DNA from: Paenibacillus sp.
GTDB taxonomy: Bacteria > Bacillota > Bacilli > Paenibacillales > NBRC-103111
DNA: 64,000 nucleotides
Direction of reading: 5' to 3'
Assembly (NCBI GenBank): GCA_031180825.1
Contig: JAPSLM010000006.1
Span: forward strand, 235,516 to 299,515
Position numbers and translations under genes: made by a program. The notes beneath the pieces are model-generated. The model worked only from the letters and a program-made list of their open reading frames with translations. It ran no database searches and was not told the DNA's origin. Positions 1-9,749 of this stretch are shown here, one piece after another. Every line of letters begins with the position of its first letter. Within the stretch, counting starts at the first letter, position 1.

Positions 1-342
1 TTTCCCCAGCTGCGGGAGCTGTTCCGCGCGGCGGCCGTGCGCAAGCTGGGCGAGAAGGCGGACGAAGCGGTGATTAAGAAAGAAATCAAAGCCTCCGAGC
101 AGCGCGTGCGCCGGACGATTCATCAAGCGTTGAGCCATTTGGCTTCGCTCGGGCTGACGGATTATTCGAATATCAAGTTCGAAAATTACGCATCGAAATT
201 TTTTGATTTTACGGAGGTTCGCAAGCGGATGCTGGAGCTGGAGGACGAGAGCGGGGACGCCGTCTCGCAGGTGCGGATCAACGTCAAGAAATTTATCCAG
301 GTGCTTTATTTGGAGGCCAAGCAGCGCATGCGGGAGCATTGA
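1..342 (+). CDS. C-terminal part of a GlnL/YcbB-type response regulator (partial)
   Basis: The reading frame is open from the first base of the window, so the gene starts to the left. The 113 residues seen are basic and helical, with RRTIHQALSHLASLGLTDY followed by FENYASKFFDF and EVRKRMLELEDE, ending in KKFIQVLYLEAKQRMREH. From memory this resembles the C-terminal DNA-binding YcbB domain of GlnL, the response regulator of glutamine-uptake genes in Bacillus. The receiver domain would lie outside the window. A strong hairpin terminator follows 9 bases after the stop. The family assignment rests on recall of the domain pattern and is moderate. Confidence 0.55.
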   Translation, partial: FPQLRELFRAAAVRKLGEKADEAVIKKEIKASEQRVRRTIHQALSHLASLGLTDYSNIKFENYASKFFDFTEVRKRMLELEDESGDAVSQVRINVKKFIQVLYLEAKQRMREH

Positions 343-350
343 ATCGATGA

Positions 351-406
351 AAAGGGGGATTTTCCCTCAAGTCTGTATGGGACCTGAGGGAAAATCCCCT
401 TTTTTT
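351..406 (+). terminator. Rho-independent terminator after the GlnL-like gene
   Basis: AAAGGGGGATTTTCCCTCA pairs with TGAGGGAAAATCCCCTTT, giving a long stem with a short loop, followed by a run of T on the plus strand. An A-run on the other side means it may also stop minus-strand transcripts from ykfC, whose stop lies at 444. Confidence 0.9.
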
Positions 407-443
407 GGCTGTACCGCTCTTAATCGAAGCGCGGCGAACCAAT

Positions 444-1364
444 TTACCAATATCTTCTAGAAATGCAATGTTCCTTCGCGAGCTTGTAGCCGTCCAGCTC
501 GACAAGCTCGATGCACCCTTCGGAATCGGGAGAATGAAGCATCCGGTTGTCCCCCGCATAAATGCCGACATGGTGCACGCGCCCCCTGCCTTCTTCGTAG
601 GCGAAGAAGAGCAGATCTCCCGGCTCCAGACTGTCGCGTTCCACCATTTGCCCTTGAACGGCTTGATCGGAAGCGTCCCGCGGAATAAGGATGTCTTGCG
701 ATTTGTGCATGCTATAAGCAAAACCGGAGCAGTCGTAGCCGTACGAAGACATCCCTCCCCAGAGATAGGGCAGTCCGATGAACCGCATCCCCTGCCGGAC
801 GAGCCGCTTCCCCGCATGCTCTTCTTCCGCGGCGGGAGACGCCGGACGGCCGGCGACCCGCACCTGTGCTTTCGGCAGGACCCCCGCTCCGTGCGGGGTA
901 TCTACCACTACGCCGTCATTCGTCTCTTCGACGACGGGCAGCCGGGTTAGGAAGCTCAGCTCGATGGGCGCATTCTGTGAACGGAGAGACAGCAGCGCCC
1001 GGGGAGCAACGACCTCCGCCCATCGGTCGGCGGCGGCTTCGGCGCTCGCTTCCGCCAGTTGGCGCTTCGGTACCCAACCGGGATAGCCTGCCCCCTCCTT
1101 CCGGGTGCTTTGGTCGGGAATAAGCACCTTGACCCACTCCCCGTTTTCTTCCGCAACGATCGCCTCGGCTCCATACAGCATTTGCGTCTGAATCCGATTG
1201 GCGCCGAACAAATCCAGCTTATCCTTTACGGTCATCGCCGCCAGCCATGCCGTGATGTCGGACGGCTGCCGCAGCGCCGGTTCGTCCAAAGGACGCGGGG
1301 AATCGGGAGACGTCCATACGGTGGCGACGGATACCGCGGCTCTCACTCGCTTCGGTCCGCTCAT
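444..1364 (-). CDS. ykfC: NlpC/P60 peptidase, gamma-D-glutamyl-L-diamino acid endopeptidase (YkfC type)
   Basis: A 306-residue protein with two SH3-like stretches (about 10-170) and a C-terminal NlpC/P60 domain. The nucleophile is C212 in YDCSGF; H264 or H265 in RVHHVG and H277 complete the usual Cys-His-His set. YkfC enzymes cut between D-Glu and the diamino acid in murein peptides after L-Ala-D-Glu. There is no signal peptide, which fits a cytoplasmic recycling enzyme acting on imported peptides. The chosen ATG overlaps the ykfB stop as ATGA; a longer frame reaches 1592 but only inside ykfB. It is the last gene of the operon, and no ykfD-like second ATPase follows. Confidence 0.9.
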   Translation of the reverse strand: MSGPKRVRAAVSVATVWTSPDSPRPLDEPALRQPSDITAWLAAMTVKDKLDLFGANRIQTQMLYGAEAIVAEENGEWVKVLIPDQSTRKEGAGYPGWVPKRQLAEASAEAAADRWAEVVAPRALLSLRSQNAPIELSFLTRLPVVEETNDGVVVDTPHGAGVLPKAQVRVAGRPASPAAEEEHAGKRLVRQGMRFIGLPYLWGGMSSYGYDCSGFAYSMHKSQDILIPRDASDQAVQGQMVERDSLEPGDLLFFAYEEGRGRVHHVGIYAGDNRMLHSPDSEGCIELVELDGYKLAKEHCISRRYW

Positions 1365-2464
1365 GATACGGCCCCCATTCCGTCCTGACAGCGCACGTCC
1401 TTGATGCCAAGTCCGGCGGCTTCCGGGAACGTCATGACCCGTCCTTCGTATCGGACGCCGCCGTCTACAATATCGTGGAGCATCATCAGCGGCGCATCGA
1501 AATCGAAGCGGGTAATGTTCTTCTTGCTCGCTGCGAAATGAGCCGCCGCCGTTACCGCAAGACGGGATTCGATCATGCTGCCCACCATGCACTCTACACC
1601 GTATTCCTCCGCAATTTGGTTGATGAATTGCGCTTTGTAGATCCCGCCGGATTTCATCAGCTTGATATTAATCAGATCGGCCGCGCGCCGCTGCAGCACT
1701 TCTAGCGCCTGAGCCGGAGAGAACACGCTCTCGTCCGCCATGATCAGCGTTTCGACCGCATCCGTTACGGCCTTCAAGCCTTCGATATCCCCGGCCTTTA
1801 CCGGCTGCTCCACAAGCTCGATATCGAGGCCCATGTCTTCCATCCGCCGGATCGATTTGACCGCATCCTTCACCTGCCAGCCTTGATTCGCATCCAGCCG
1901 GATTTTGACCCGGCCGCCTACGCGGCTGCGGATCTCTTTGATCCGTTCGATATCTTCGCCGATCTCGTCCTTTCCTACCTTGATCTTCAGCACGTTGAAA
2001 CCGTCTTCCACATAGCGTGCCGCATCCTCGCCCATCTCTTTCGGCGAATTGACGCTGACGGTGAAATCCGTCTCGATGCGGTCCCGGTAGCCGCCGAGAA
2101 ATTGATACAGCGGCATCCCGCCGGCCTGCGCCACCAGGTCGTAGACCGCCATATCGACCGCGGCTTTGCCGCTGCTGCAGCCGACCATTGCCTGATGGAC
2201 GGATTGAATGATTTGCTCGTACGCCAGCAGACTTTTGCCGATTAAGAGCGGTGTGAACGTATGGACAATGGCGGATTCGATACTTTCCAGGCTGTCCCCC
2301 GTAATCACGATCGTGGCCGGCGCTTCGCCCCAGCCGACCCGTCCATCGTCCGCCGTGATCCGCACCAGTACGGATTCCGCTTGAAAGACGGTCCGCAGCG
2401 CGGTTTTGAACGGTTTGACGAGCGGGGTGGACTGGCGCATGACGTCTATTCTTTGAATTCGCAC
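1361..2464 (-). CDS. ykfB: L-Ala-D/L-Glu (dipeptide) epimerase
   Basis: A 367-residue enolase-superfamily protein. It shows the muconate-lactonizing-like arrangement: a KIKVG catalytic lysine segment, RLDANQGW with a metal aspartate, ELVEQP, MADESV and a second lysine in IKLMKSGG. The family converts L-Ala-D-Glu, released from murein peptides, to L-Ala-L-Glu so that ordinary peptidases can use it. It sits between the LD-carboxypeptidase gene (13 bases upstream) and ykfC (4-base overlap), the gene order of the Bacillus ykfABC group, which supports the specific name. Confidence 0.92.
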   Translation of the reverse strand: MRIQRIDVMRQSTPLVKPFKTALRTVFQAESVLVRITADDGRVGWGEAPATIVITGDSLESIESAIVHTFTPLLIGKSLLAYEQIIQSVHQAMVGCSSGKAAVDMAVYDLVAQAGGMPLYQFLGGYRDRIETDFTVSVNSPKEMGEDAARYVEDGFNVLKIKVGKDEIGEDIERIKEIRSRVGGRVKIRLDANQGWQVKDAVKSIRRMEDMGLDIELVEQPVKAGDIEGLKAVTDAVETLIMADESVFSPAQALEVLQRRAADLINIKLMKSGGIYKAQFINQIAEEYGVECMVGSMIESRLAVTAAAHFAASKKNITRFDFDAPLMMLHDIVDGGVRYEGRVMTFPEAAGLGIKDVRCQDGMGAVS

Positions 2465-2477
2465 TCAGGGCGCCTCC

Positions 2478-3404
2478 TTACGCTTCTACAGCCGGTTCGA
2501 TAAGCTCCAGCTTCTTTTGGGCGGTATTCATCCTCGCTTCCATGCCTAACGGCACGGCGATGTTCGGCGAGCCATGGCCGATTTTAAACCCTGCGAGCGC
2601 GGGTCTTCCCGCCTGAACGATATGATGCCGGATGACCTGCTCCAACGTCAGTGAAGCTTTGTACTTGTTCGGCTTACAGTTATGAAAATCGCAGACGAGA
2701 ATTCCCGACGCATCGGCCAGCTTCCCGGCCTGCCGGAGTTGATTCAGCATCCGGTCGACGCGGTACGGCTCCTCGTCAATTTCTTCTATAAACAAAATGC
2801 GTCCGCGGGTATCCAATTCATACGGCGTCCCCAGCGTGCTGACAAGCAGGGTCAAATTGCCTCCGGCCAGCGGTCCGTAAGCTTCTCCTTCCACCAAAAC
2901 GCTGAGCGGCGAGATGTTTTCCGTGTAGACAACCGGCTGCGGGTGAAACAACTGCGCAAAGCCCTGCAAGGTCAACGGATGGACCCGCTCTTCGGCAAGG
3001 CAGGTCAGCATCGGGCCATGAAACGTGACCAGCCCCGACCGGTTTCCGATGGCGGTGTGGAGAAACGTAATGTCGCTGTAACCCCAGAAAATTTTCGGGT
3101 TGTCGCGGATGACGTCATAATCCAGCAGATCGGCGATTCTTCCCGACCCATAACCGCCGCGTGCGCATACGATGGCCCGAATGTCCGGTTCCGCGAACAT
3201 CGCGTTCAGTTCCGCCGCCCGCTCCTCGTCCGTCCCCGCCAAATACCCGTATTGGCCGGACAGCGTGCCGCCGAAGCGGACGTTCAAGCCCATTCGCGTC
3301 AAATAACCGGCCGCCCGCTCGATCCTGCTCCGATCGCCCCAACTGGCCGGAGCCGTAATGCCAACCGTATCGCCCGCGACAAGACGCGGGGGTTTGATGC
3401 GCAT
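2478..3404 (-). CDS. ykfA: LD-carboxypeptidase, peptidase family S66
   Basis: A 308-residue S66 peptidase that removes the terminal D-Ala from murein tetrapeptides. The nucleophile elbow is S110 in GYSDIT; the acidic segment FIEEIDEEPYRVDRM and the IGHGSPN histidine provide the other catalytic residues. The start at 3404 is chosen because AGGAAGG lies nine bases upstream and the protein begins RIKPPRL at the family N-terminus. The frame is open to 3620, but that part lies in repeat-like intergenic DNA. A 443-base gap separates it from dppE, so it may have its own promoter. Confidence 0.9.
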   Translation of the reverse strand: MRIKPPRLVAGDTVGITAPASWGDRSRIERAAGYLTRMGLNVRFGGTLSGQYGYLAGTDEERAAELNAMFAEPDIRAIVCARGGYGSGRIADLLDYDVIRDNPKIFWGYSDITFLHTAIGNRSGLVTFHGPMLTCLAEERVHPLTLQGFAQLFHPQPVVYTENISPLSVLVEGEAYGPLAGGNLTLLVSTLGTPYELDTRGRILFIEEIDEEPYRVDRMLNQLRQAGKLADASGILVCDFHNCKPNKYKASLTLEQVIRHHIVQAGRPALAGFKIGHGSPNIAVPLGMEARMNTAQKKLELIEPAVEA

Positions 3405-3847
3405 GCGCAAGGTCCTTCCTCCCTTCGGAATAAACGAAACAGCCCCATTTGACGCTTTTTCGGCATCGCAGGTACTGGCGCGGCAGTCCTGTACCAGTTT
3501 ATTCAGCATAGAGGAACTACAATGAGTTATTTCGCCTGCTTTCGGCGCCTTGTGTAAAATAGCGGAACTGGCGTTCGCTAACACTCCCGTTTCGCGGGTC
3601 GAGAACATTTTTCGACACAACTAAGACACCTGTCTTCCGCTATATTCCAGCAGACGCGGAATCCCGCCCTTTAACGCATTATTTCTTCCTCTATTATTTA
3701 GAGGGCCGATAATCGCCTCGATCCGTCAGCCCGCAGGCTCCCTCCGACACCAGAGCGACGGGGATTCTCCACAGGGCATGATCTGCAGGGCGCGTTAAAT
3801 ACTTGCCCTGCAAGCACCTGCCCAAGAATCCGCCCCACCGTTGCCTT
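3405..3847. repeat. Long intergenic gap inside the dpp-ykf operon, probably a dispersed repeat
   Basis: This 443-base gap interrupts an otherwise tightly packed operon. I see no supportable gene. It holds the related strings TTCCGCTATTTTACAC and TTCCGCTATATTCC and an inverted repeat GCAGGGC/GCCCTGC at 3785-3811 without a T-run, just after dppE. The style resembles the short repeated intergenic sequences common in Paenibacillus, but this is recalled and only another genome copy would prove it. The spurious continuation of the ykfA frame to 3620 runs through it. Confidence 0.4.
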
Positions 3848-5470
3848 CTATTTCAAATCGGCCCATTTGAAGTCGATGTAGCCGTAAGCGTGCCGGACCA
3901 CTCCCTCCAGCTTGTCGCTTTGCAGGTAAGCGGAGTTGTAAAAATAGAGCGGCATAATCGGCGCTTCCTCCAGCAATAGCTTCTCCGCTTCGTGGAGCAA
4001 TTTGAACCTCTTGGCATTGTCCGGTTCATTGTAGGCGTCTTGAATCAGCTTGTCGTACTGCGCGTTGCTCCAGCCGGTCCGGTTGTTCGGATTGCCGGTC
4101 TGGAAGATGTCGAGGAAATTGATCGGATCGGCAAAATCCGGGAGCCATGACGAACGGGAAAATTGCAGCTGCAGCTTCTTCTGCTCGGCCGTCAGCACCT
4201 TGCCTTCCTTGCTCTCGATTTTCACGTCGACGCCGAGGTTTTCTTTGAACATCGCTTGAGCCGCCTCGGCAATTTTCTGGTGCAGGTCGTTCGTATTGTA
4301 GGTCAGCGTCACCTGCGGGAGCGTTTTGTAGCCGGCCTCGGCCATACCTTTTTCCAGCAGCTTTCTCGCTTCCGCGGGGTCGAACTTCACCAGCTTGCCG
4401 CCAACCGTGCGGAAATCGTCCCCTGCCGGATCTTTGAGACCGTACGAGACGAATCCGTCCGCCGGCTTCTGCTTCTGCTTGACGACGAGGTCGACGATTT
4501 TTTGGCTGTCTATAGCCATCTGGAACGCTCTGCGGATATGGACGTTGTCGAACGGCGGCATCGTGGTGTTGAACCGGTAAAAATACGTTCCGGCCGAATC
4601 TTCCACCTTGACCTTGCCTTCCGCGAACAGCTTCTGGCTCAAATCGGCCGGAATGACGCCGGCAATGTGCAGCCCTCCGCTCTGGTACAGCTGGTACTCC
4701 GTATTCGAGTCGTTGACCATTTTGAACGTAACGCCGTCCAGCTTGACGCTCGCCGCATCCCAGTACTGATCGTTTTTGACCATCTTCAGCTCCGAATCGT
4801 GCTTCCATTCGACGATCTTGAACGGACCGTTGCTTACGATGGTCGCGGCTTCGCTTGCCCATTTGTCGTTTTTCTCCACGGTTGCCTGATGGACCGGGAA
4901 AAACGCCGGGTTGGACACCATCCCGAGCAGCCACGGAGCCGGCTTGGTCAACACGACCTCCAGCGTTTTGTCGTCCGTCGCTTTGATTTTGACGCCGTCG
5001 GCCGGGCCTTTATCCGAATTGTACGCTTCGGCCCCTTCGATGACGTAAGCCAGAGGCGCGGCGGGCGAAGGCTTCTTCGGATCGAGCATCCGCTTCCAGG
5101 CAAATTCGAAATCGGACGCCTTCACCGGATCTCCGTTGGACCACTTGATGCCGTCCCTCAGCGTAAATGTATACTGCTTGCCGTCGGGGCTAATCTTCCA
5201 TTCTTTGGCCATCGCGGGCTCGGGGGATTGGGTTTTGCCAAGGCGCGTCAAGCCTTCCATGGCGTTGTTCAGAATGTCGTAGGACACCAGATCGAAGCCG
5301 ACTGGCGGGTCCAGCGACGTAGGCTCCCTCAGATTGTTGTACAGCACGATTTTGGCCTGCTGTTCGTTCCGGGCCGGATCGGCGCCCGCCCCTTCTTTGC
5401 CGCTGCAGCCTGCCAGCGCCGTGCCGGACAGCAGGATACAGCCGAGGAGTAAAGCCGCTCTTTTCTTCAT
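3848..5470 (-). CDS. dppE: Peptide-binding lipoprotein of the ABC importer
   Basis: A 540-residue solute-binding protein of the OppA/DppE family (SBP_bac_5). The N-terminus has two lysines, a hydrophobic stretch and the lipobox ALAGC with C22 as the lipidated cysteine, so it is anchored outside the membrane. Internal signatures include LDPPVGFD, FTLRDGIKWSNGDPV and SNGPFKI. The start at 5470 has AAGGAGAG nine bases upstream; an earlier in-frame ATG at 5488 has no such site. It delivers peptides, probably murein tripeptides and dipeptides, to DppB/DppC. Confidence 0.93.
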   Translation of the reverse strand: MKKRAALLLGCILLSGTALAGCSGKEGAGADPARNEQQAKIVLYNNLREPTSLDPPVGFDLVSYDILNNAMEGLTRLGKTQSPEPAMAKEWKISPDGKQYTFTLRDGIKWSNGDPVKASDFEFAWKRMLDPKKPSPAAPLAYVIEGAEAYNSDKGPADGVKIKATDDKTLEVVLTKPAPWLLGMVSNPAFFPVHQATVEKNDKWASEAATIVSNGPFKIVEWKHDSELKMVKNDQYWDAASVKLDGVTFKMVNDSNTEYQLYQSGGLHIAGVIPADLSQKLFAEGKVKVEDSAGTYFYRFNTTMPPFDNVHIRRAFQMAIDSQKIVDLVVKQKQKPADGFVSYGLKDPAGDDFRTVGGKLVKFDPAEARKLLEKGMAEAGYKTLPQVTLTYNTNDLHQKIAEAAQAMFKENLGVDVKIESKEGKVLTAEQKKLQLQFSRSSWLPDFADPINFLDIFQTGNPNNRTGWSNAQYDKLIQDAYNEPDNAKRFKLLHEAEKLLLEEAPIMPLYFYNSAYLQSDKLEGVVRHAYGYIDFKWADLK

Positions 5471-5506
5471 GCAACGTCTCTCCTTCACATTGTATGATAG
5501 GATTCG

Positions 5507-6562
<1,056 letters not shown>

Positions 6563-6567
6563 CGGGC

Positions 6568-7485
6568 TTACCTCCTCTGCTTCGGATTAAATGTGTTTTG
6601 CAGCCCGTCGCCGAGCAGGTTGAACGCCAGCATCGTCAGCGAGATGAAGAACGCCGGGAAGAACAGCCGCCACCAATAGCCGGATAAAATCGTCGGCAGC
6701 GCATCGTTCGCCATCGTGCCCCAGCTGGCCAGCGGAGGCTGAATCCCGAGACCGAGGAAGCTGAGGAACGCTTCCGCGAAGATCGCCGACGGGACGGAGA
6801 ACGTCACCTGCACGATAATGACGCCGAAAGCGTTCGGCAGCAGGTGTCTGCGGATAATGCTCCAGGGACCCGCTCCGAGCGTCCGCGCAGCCAGCACGTA
6901 CTCCGACGACGCCAGCTGAAGCACCTGGCCGCGAACGATCCGGGCCATCCCGATCCAGCCGGTCGCCGTCAGCGCGACAATGATGGTGAACAGGCCCGGG
7001 CCCATGACAACCATCAGCAGGATGACAATGAGCAGGTACGGAATGCCGTACAGGATGTCGACGATCCGCATCATGACGTTGTCGACCCGCCCGCCGAAAT
7101 ACCCGGCGATGCCCCCGTAAACGACGCCGATGAGAAAATCGATGAGCGCCGCAACGATGCCGACGGCCAGCGAAATGCGGGAGCCGAACAGGATGCGCGC
7201 AAATACATCCCGGCCGAGCTCGTCGGTGCCGAACCAATGCTCGGCGGACGGCGGCTGATTGCCGTTCAGCAGGTTTTGCTTGGCGTAGCTCTGGTCCGTC
7301 AGCCACGGCCCGAAGACCGAAAGCGCCGCAAGCGCTGCGATAAAGATCAGCCCGAGCAGAGCCAGCTTGTTCTTGAACAGCCGGATGCGCGCCTGCCGCC
7401 AGAACGTCAGCTGCGGCCGGACGATCGCTTCCGTATGGCCCGCGCGTTTTTGCATCGGCACAAACAAGTGATCGGGAACCGCCAT
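6568..7485 (-). CDS. dppC: Peptide ABC transporter permease (DppC/OppC type)
   Basis: A membrane protein of about 305 residues with an N-terminal OppC-type segment, a first membrane helix (LALLGLIFIAALAALSVFG), the extracellular GTDELGRDVFARILFG motif and five further helices around the EAA-type cytoplasmic loop (RTLGAGPWSIIRRHLLPN). The ATG at 7485 is preferred because AAAGGAG lies about eight bases upstream; an ATG two codons earlier is too close to it. It follows dppB by two bases. Confidence 0.93.
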   Translation of the reverse strand: MAVPDHLFVPMQKRAGHTEAIVRPQLTFWRQARIRLFKNKLALLGLIFIAALAALSVFGPWLTDQSYAKQNLLNGNQPPSAEHWFGTDELGRDVFARILFGSRISLAVGIVAALIDFLIGVVYGGIAGYFGGRVDNVMMRIVDILYGIPYLLIVILLMVVMGPGLFTIIVALTATGWIGMARIVRGQVLQLASSEYVLAARTLGAGPWSIIRRHLLPNAFGVIIVQVTFSVPSAIFAEAFLSFLGLGIQPPLASWGTMANDALPTILSGYWWRLFFPAFFISLTMLAFNLLGDGLQNTFNPKQRR

Positions 7486-7487
7486 TC

Positions 7488-8420
7488 TCATCGCTCCTTT
7501 CCATGCAGCTTAATGCGGGGATCGATCAGACTGTACACGAGATCGACCAGGAACATCATGAAGATGAGCAGGGCGCTGTAAAACACCGTCGTTCCCATGA
7601 TGACCGCATAATCCCGGTTGTTGATGCCGTCCACAAAATATTTCCCCATGCCCGGAATCGCAAAAATTTTCTCGATGACAAAGCTGCCCGTCAGCACGTT
7701 CGCAAGCAAGGCGCCGACTAACGTCACCACCGGCAGCACCGCATTGCGCAAGGCGTGCTTGAAAACGATCGTCGCCGGGGAAAGCCCCTTGGCCCTTGCC
7801 GTCTCGATGTAATCCTGCGTCAAAACTTCGACCATATTGGCCCGCGTCAGTCTCGCAATGATGGCGATCGGTCCGGCCGAGAGCGCGGCCGCCGGCAGCA
7901 CGACATGCTTCCAGGTCCCCCACGTCGCCACCGGCAGCAGCTCCCATTCCACCGCGACGTATTTGATCAGCAGCGGAGCCACGACGAAATTGGGCACCGC
8001 GATGCCGATCACCGCGAGCACCATGGCGATGTAGTCGATCAGGCCGTTTTGCCGGAGCGCGGCTGCCGTTCCGAGCGCAATGCCCGATGCGATCGCAAGG
8101 AGCAGCGACACGATCCCGAGCTGGAACGAGACCGGGAAGCCGCGCTCGATCATGGCGTTTACGCTTTCCGGATAGTGCGAGATCGACGGCCCGAGATCCA
8201 GCGCGAGCAGCGACTTCAAATAAAGCGTATACTGGACGTAGACCGGCTTATCCAAGTGGTAGAATGCCATCATGTTTTTGACGACGGCCGGATTCGCTTC
8301 CTTGCCGTCCCGGTCGAACGGGGAGCCCGGAACCGTATGCATCAGGAAAAACGTAATCGTGACGATAAGCCACAGCGTCACCAGCATGGACACGAATCTT
8401 TTCAATAGGTACGGCGCCAC
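7488..8420 (-). CDS. dppB: Peptide ABC transporter permease (DppB/OppB type)
   Basis: A 310-residue permease with six predicted membrane helices. It starts LLKRFVSMLVTLWLIVTITFF and carries the family hallmarks MHTVPGSPFD and the EAA-like loop ETARAKGLSPATIVFKHALRNA. It forms the inner-membrane channel with DppC. A GGGTGAT site precedes the ATG, and 15 bases separate it from dppA, so the genes are co-transcribed. Confidence 0.94.
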   Translation of the reverse strand: MAPYLLKRFVSMLVTLWLIVTITFFLMHTVPGSPFDRDGKEANPAVVKNMMAFYHLDKPVYVQYTLYLKSLLALDLGPSISHYPESVNAMIERGFPVSFQLGIVSLLLAIASGIALGTAAALRQNGLIDYIAMVLAVIGIAVPNFVVAPLLIKYVAVEWELLPVATWGTWKHVVLPAAALSAGPIAIIARLTRANMVEVLTQDYIETARAKGLSPATIVFKHALRNAVLPVVTLVGALLANVLTGSFVIEKIFAIPGMGKYFVDGINNRDYAVIMGTTVFYSALLIFMMFLVDLVYSLIDPRIKLHGKER

Positions 8421-8435
8421 TGGATCACCCGCTTT

Positions 8436-9260
8436 TTAACAAAATGAAGTTCGCATGGCCAGCTCCGTCATCACCAGCATCGCTTGGTACGCCTCCAGAA
8501 TGTTCTTGGCTTGAAAGGAAACGACCGGCGAACCCTGCTCGATCGTCGTTCCCGGCATCAGATGCGCCCATTCGGCCTGCCCGTAATTGGCGAATTCGAT
8601 CGACAGCACCGGATTCGCCGGGGGCGTTAAAGGCTTCACGCGGCCGCGGGCCTCAAGCGCTTCCCTCGTTTTCTCGCGAAGCAGCTGCCCGCTCTTCTCC
8701 GGCGTCAAGCAGAGCGCCGCCGTCCGGGAGATGCGCCGCTTGACGACGGCCGTCGTCACCCCCGGGATTAACGACTCGGCTTCCTCCGCCGTCTCGTCGT
8801 CTCCCGCCACGAGCAGCACCGGCACGCCGTAATGTCCCGCGACGAACGCGTTGAAGCCGAGCTCGCCGATGGCCGTATGGTTGATATACATATTCCGCAC
8901 GCCGAAAATCATCGTATGGCTGAGTACGCCTTTCCTTGCGGCCCGTGTATGGTACCCCAGAAAAGCGGCGCCGGCGAAGCTCGCATCAAGCCCCTGCACC
9001 ATCGAAAACGGCTTGACGTCCCCCGAAATCAGCTGCGTTTCGGCATGAAGCTTCTCGATCAGCAGGTTGTTCATCTTGGAATGGCTGTCGTTGACCACCA
9101 CCTCCCCGCAGCCCTCCTGAAAAGCCGTTTCAATGACATGATTGGCCTCCGCGGTCATGATGAGCCGCCCTCTTTCGTAGTTGTGCTTTCCGGAATCGAC
9201 AAACGTGGAATCGACCAGCCCGGTAATGCCCTCCATATCGACCGAGATGTACAGCTTCAT
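8436..9260 (-). CDS. dppA: D-aminopeptidase, family M55
   Basis: A 274-residue zinc enzyme matching B. subtilis DppA residue by residue at the active site as I recall it: D8 and E10 in ISVDMEG, H60 in NDSHSKM, H104 in LGYHTRA, H115 in SHTM and E133 in IGELGF. It releases N-terminal D-amino acids such as D-Ala from peptides. It is the first gene of the operon and has a GGGAGG site. Together with YkfABC it gives a route for importing and dismantling peptides containing D-amino acids from cell walls. Confidence 0.95.
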   Translation of the reverse strand: MKLYISVDMEGITGLVDSTFVDSGKHNYERGRLIMTAEANHVIETAFQEGCGEVVVNDSHSKMNNLLIEKLHAETQLISGDVKPFSMVQGLDASFAGAAFLGYHTRAARKGVLSHTMIFGVRNMYINHTAIGELGFNAFVAGHYGVPVLLVAGDDETAEEAESLIPGVTTAVVKRRISRTAALCLTPEKSGQLLREKTREALEARGRVKPLTPPANPVLSIEFANYGQAEWAHLMPGTTIEQGSPVVSFQAKNILEAYQAMLVMTELAMRTSFC

Positions 9261-9278
9261 CGCTCAATCCTCCCATTT

Positions 9279-9306
9279 AATATAGATAGATAAAAAAATC
9301 CAGCAA
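9279..9306 (-). promoter_or_regulatory. Candidate promoter of the dpp-ykf operon
   Basis: On the minus strand TTGCTG and TATATT are separated by 16 bases, ending about 18 bases before the dppA start. The -35 lies inside the 3' arm of the terminator hairpin, so termination of the upstream gene and initiation of the operon would overlap. If it is not used, the operon depends on read-through of that terminator. Confidence 0.4.
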
Positions 9307-9356
9307 ACGACCCCCGGCAGCCGTAAGGCTTCCAAGCGTATCGTTTGCTGGATTTT
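9292..9356 (-). terminator. Strong terminator hairpin directly upstream of dppA
   Basis: AAAATCCAGCAAACGA (minus strand, from 9356) pairs perfectly with TCGTTTGCTGGATTTT, and a second small hairpin (GGAAGCC/GGCTGCC) sits in the loop. A run of seven T follows. It ends the DUF3870 transcript and leaves only about 30 bases before the dppA start. Confidence 0.85.
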
Positions 9357-9395
9357 ATTTACGCGTATGTTTCCATACTTATAAACAAAGCAGCA

Positions 9396-9749
9396 TTATC
9401 CGGTCCCTGAAGCGCCGGAATTGCAATCCCGGCCGTTCAAGGCCAATTTGTATTTTTTTTGCGCATCTTTGAAGGCGACGATGATCGCTTTCTGCGACGA
9501 ACCGTGATACCTTCGCTTGATCTCGTCCGCGACCGGCTCGAACGCCAGAATGCTCTGCCCGACGAATAAGGAGCGGACAAAGTGCGAGGTTAGCGGAATG
9601 GTGGACGAGCAGCCCGCATCCACGATTTTGTGGCTGGTCGTATCCACGACAAGTCCGATGAAAAAGGCGCTGTACTGCTGCGTAATCGGATTATTGAGAG
9701 AGGTCTGCGCATCGCCGACCACGTAAACCGTGTCTTTATCGTAATCCAT
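9396..9749 (-). CDS. DUF3870 family protein
   Basis: A 117-residue protein with TVYVVGDAQTSLNNPITQQ, GLVVDTTSHKIVDAGCS, FVRSLFVG and RRYHGSSQKAIIVAFKDA, the conserved pattern of DUF3870 proteins of Firmicutes, whose function is not known to me. The ATG at 9749 has AGGGAG just upstream and places VYVVGDA at the family N-terminus. The frame stays open to 9842, but that extension has no homologous look. It is followed by a strong terminator, so it is probably a single-gene unit. Confidence 0.8.
   Translation of the reverse strand: MDYDKDTVYVVGDAQTSLNNPITQQYSAFFIGLVVDTTSHKIVDAGCSSTIPLTSHFVRSLFVGQSILAFEPVADEIKRRYHGSSQKAIIVAFKDAQKKYKLALNGRDCNSGASGTG

Noticed and set aside
4163-5452. Plus-strand open frame of 429 codons
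   Set aside because: Antisense shadow of dppE, whose domain content and lipobox are clear.
9292-9356. Metabolite riboswitch before dppA
   Set aside because: Only nested hairpins and a T-run are seen; no known aptamer core, so a plain terminator is the simpler reading.
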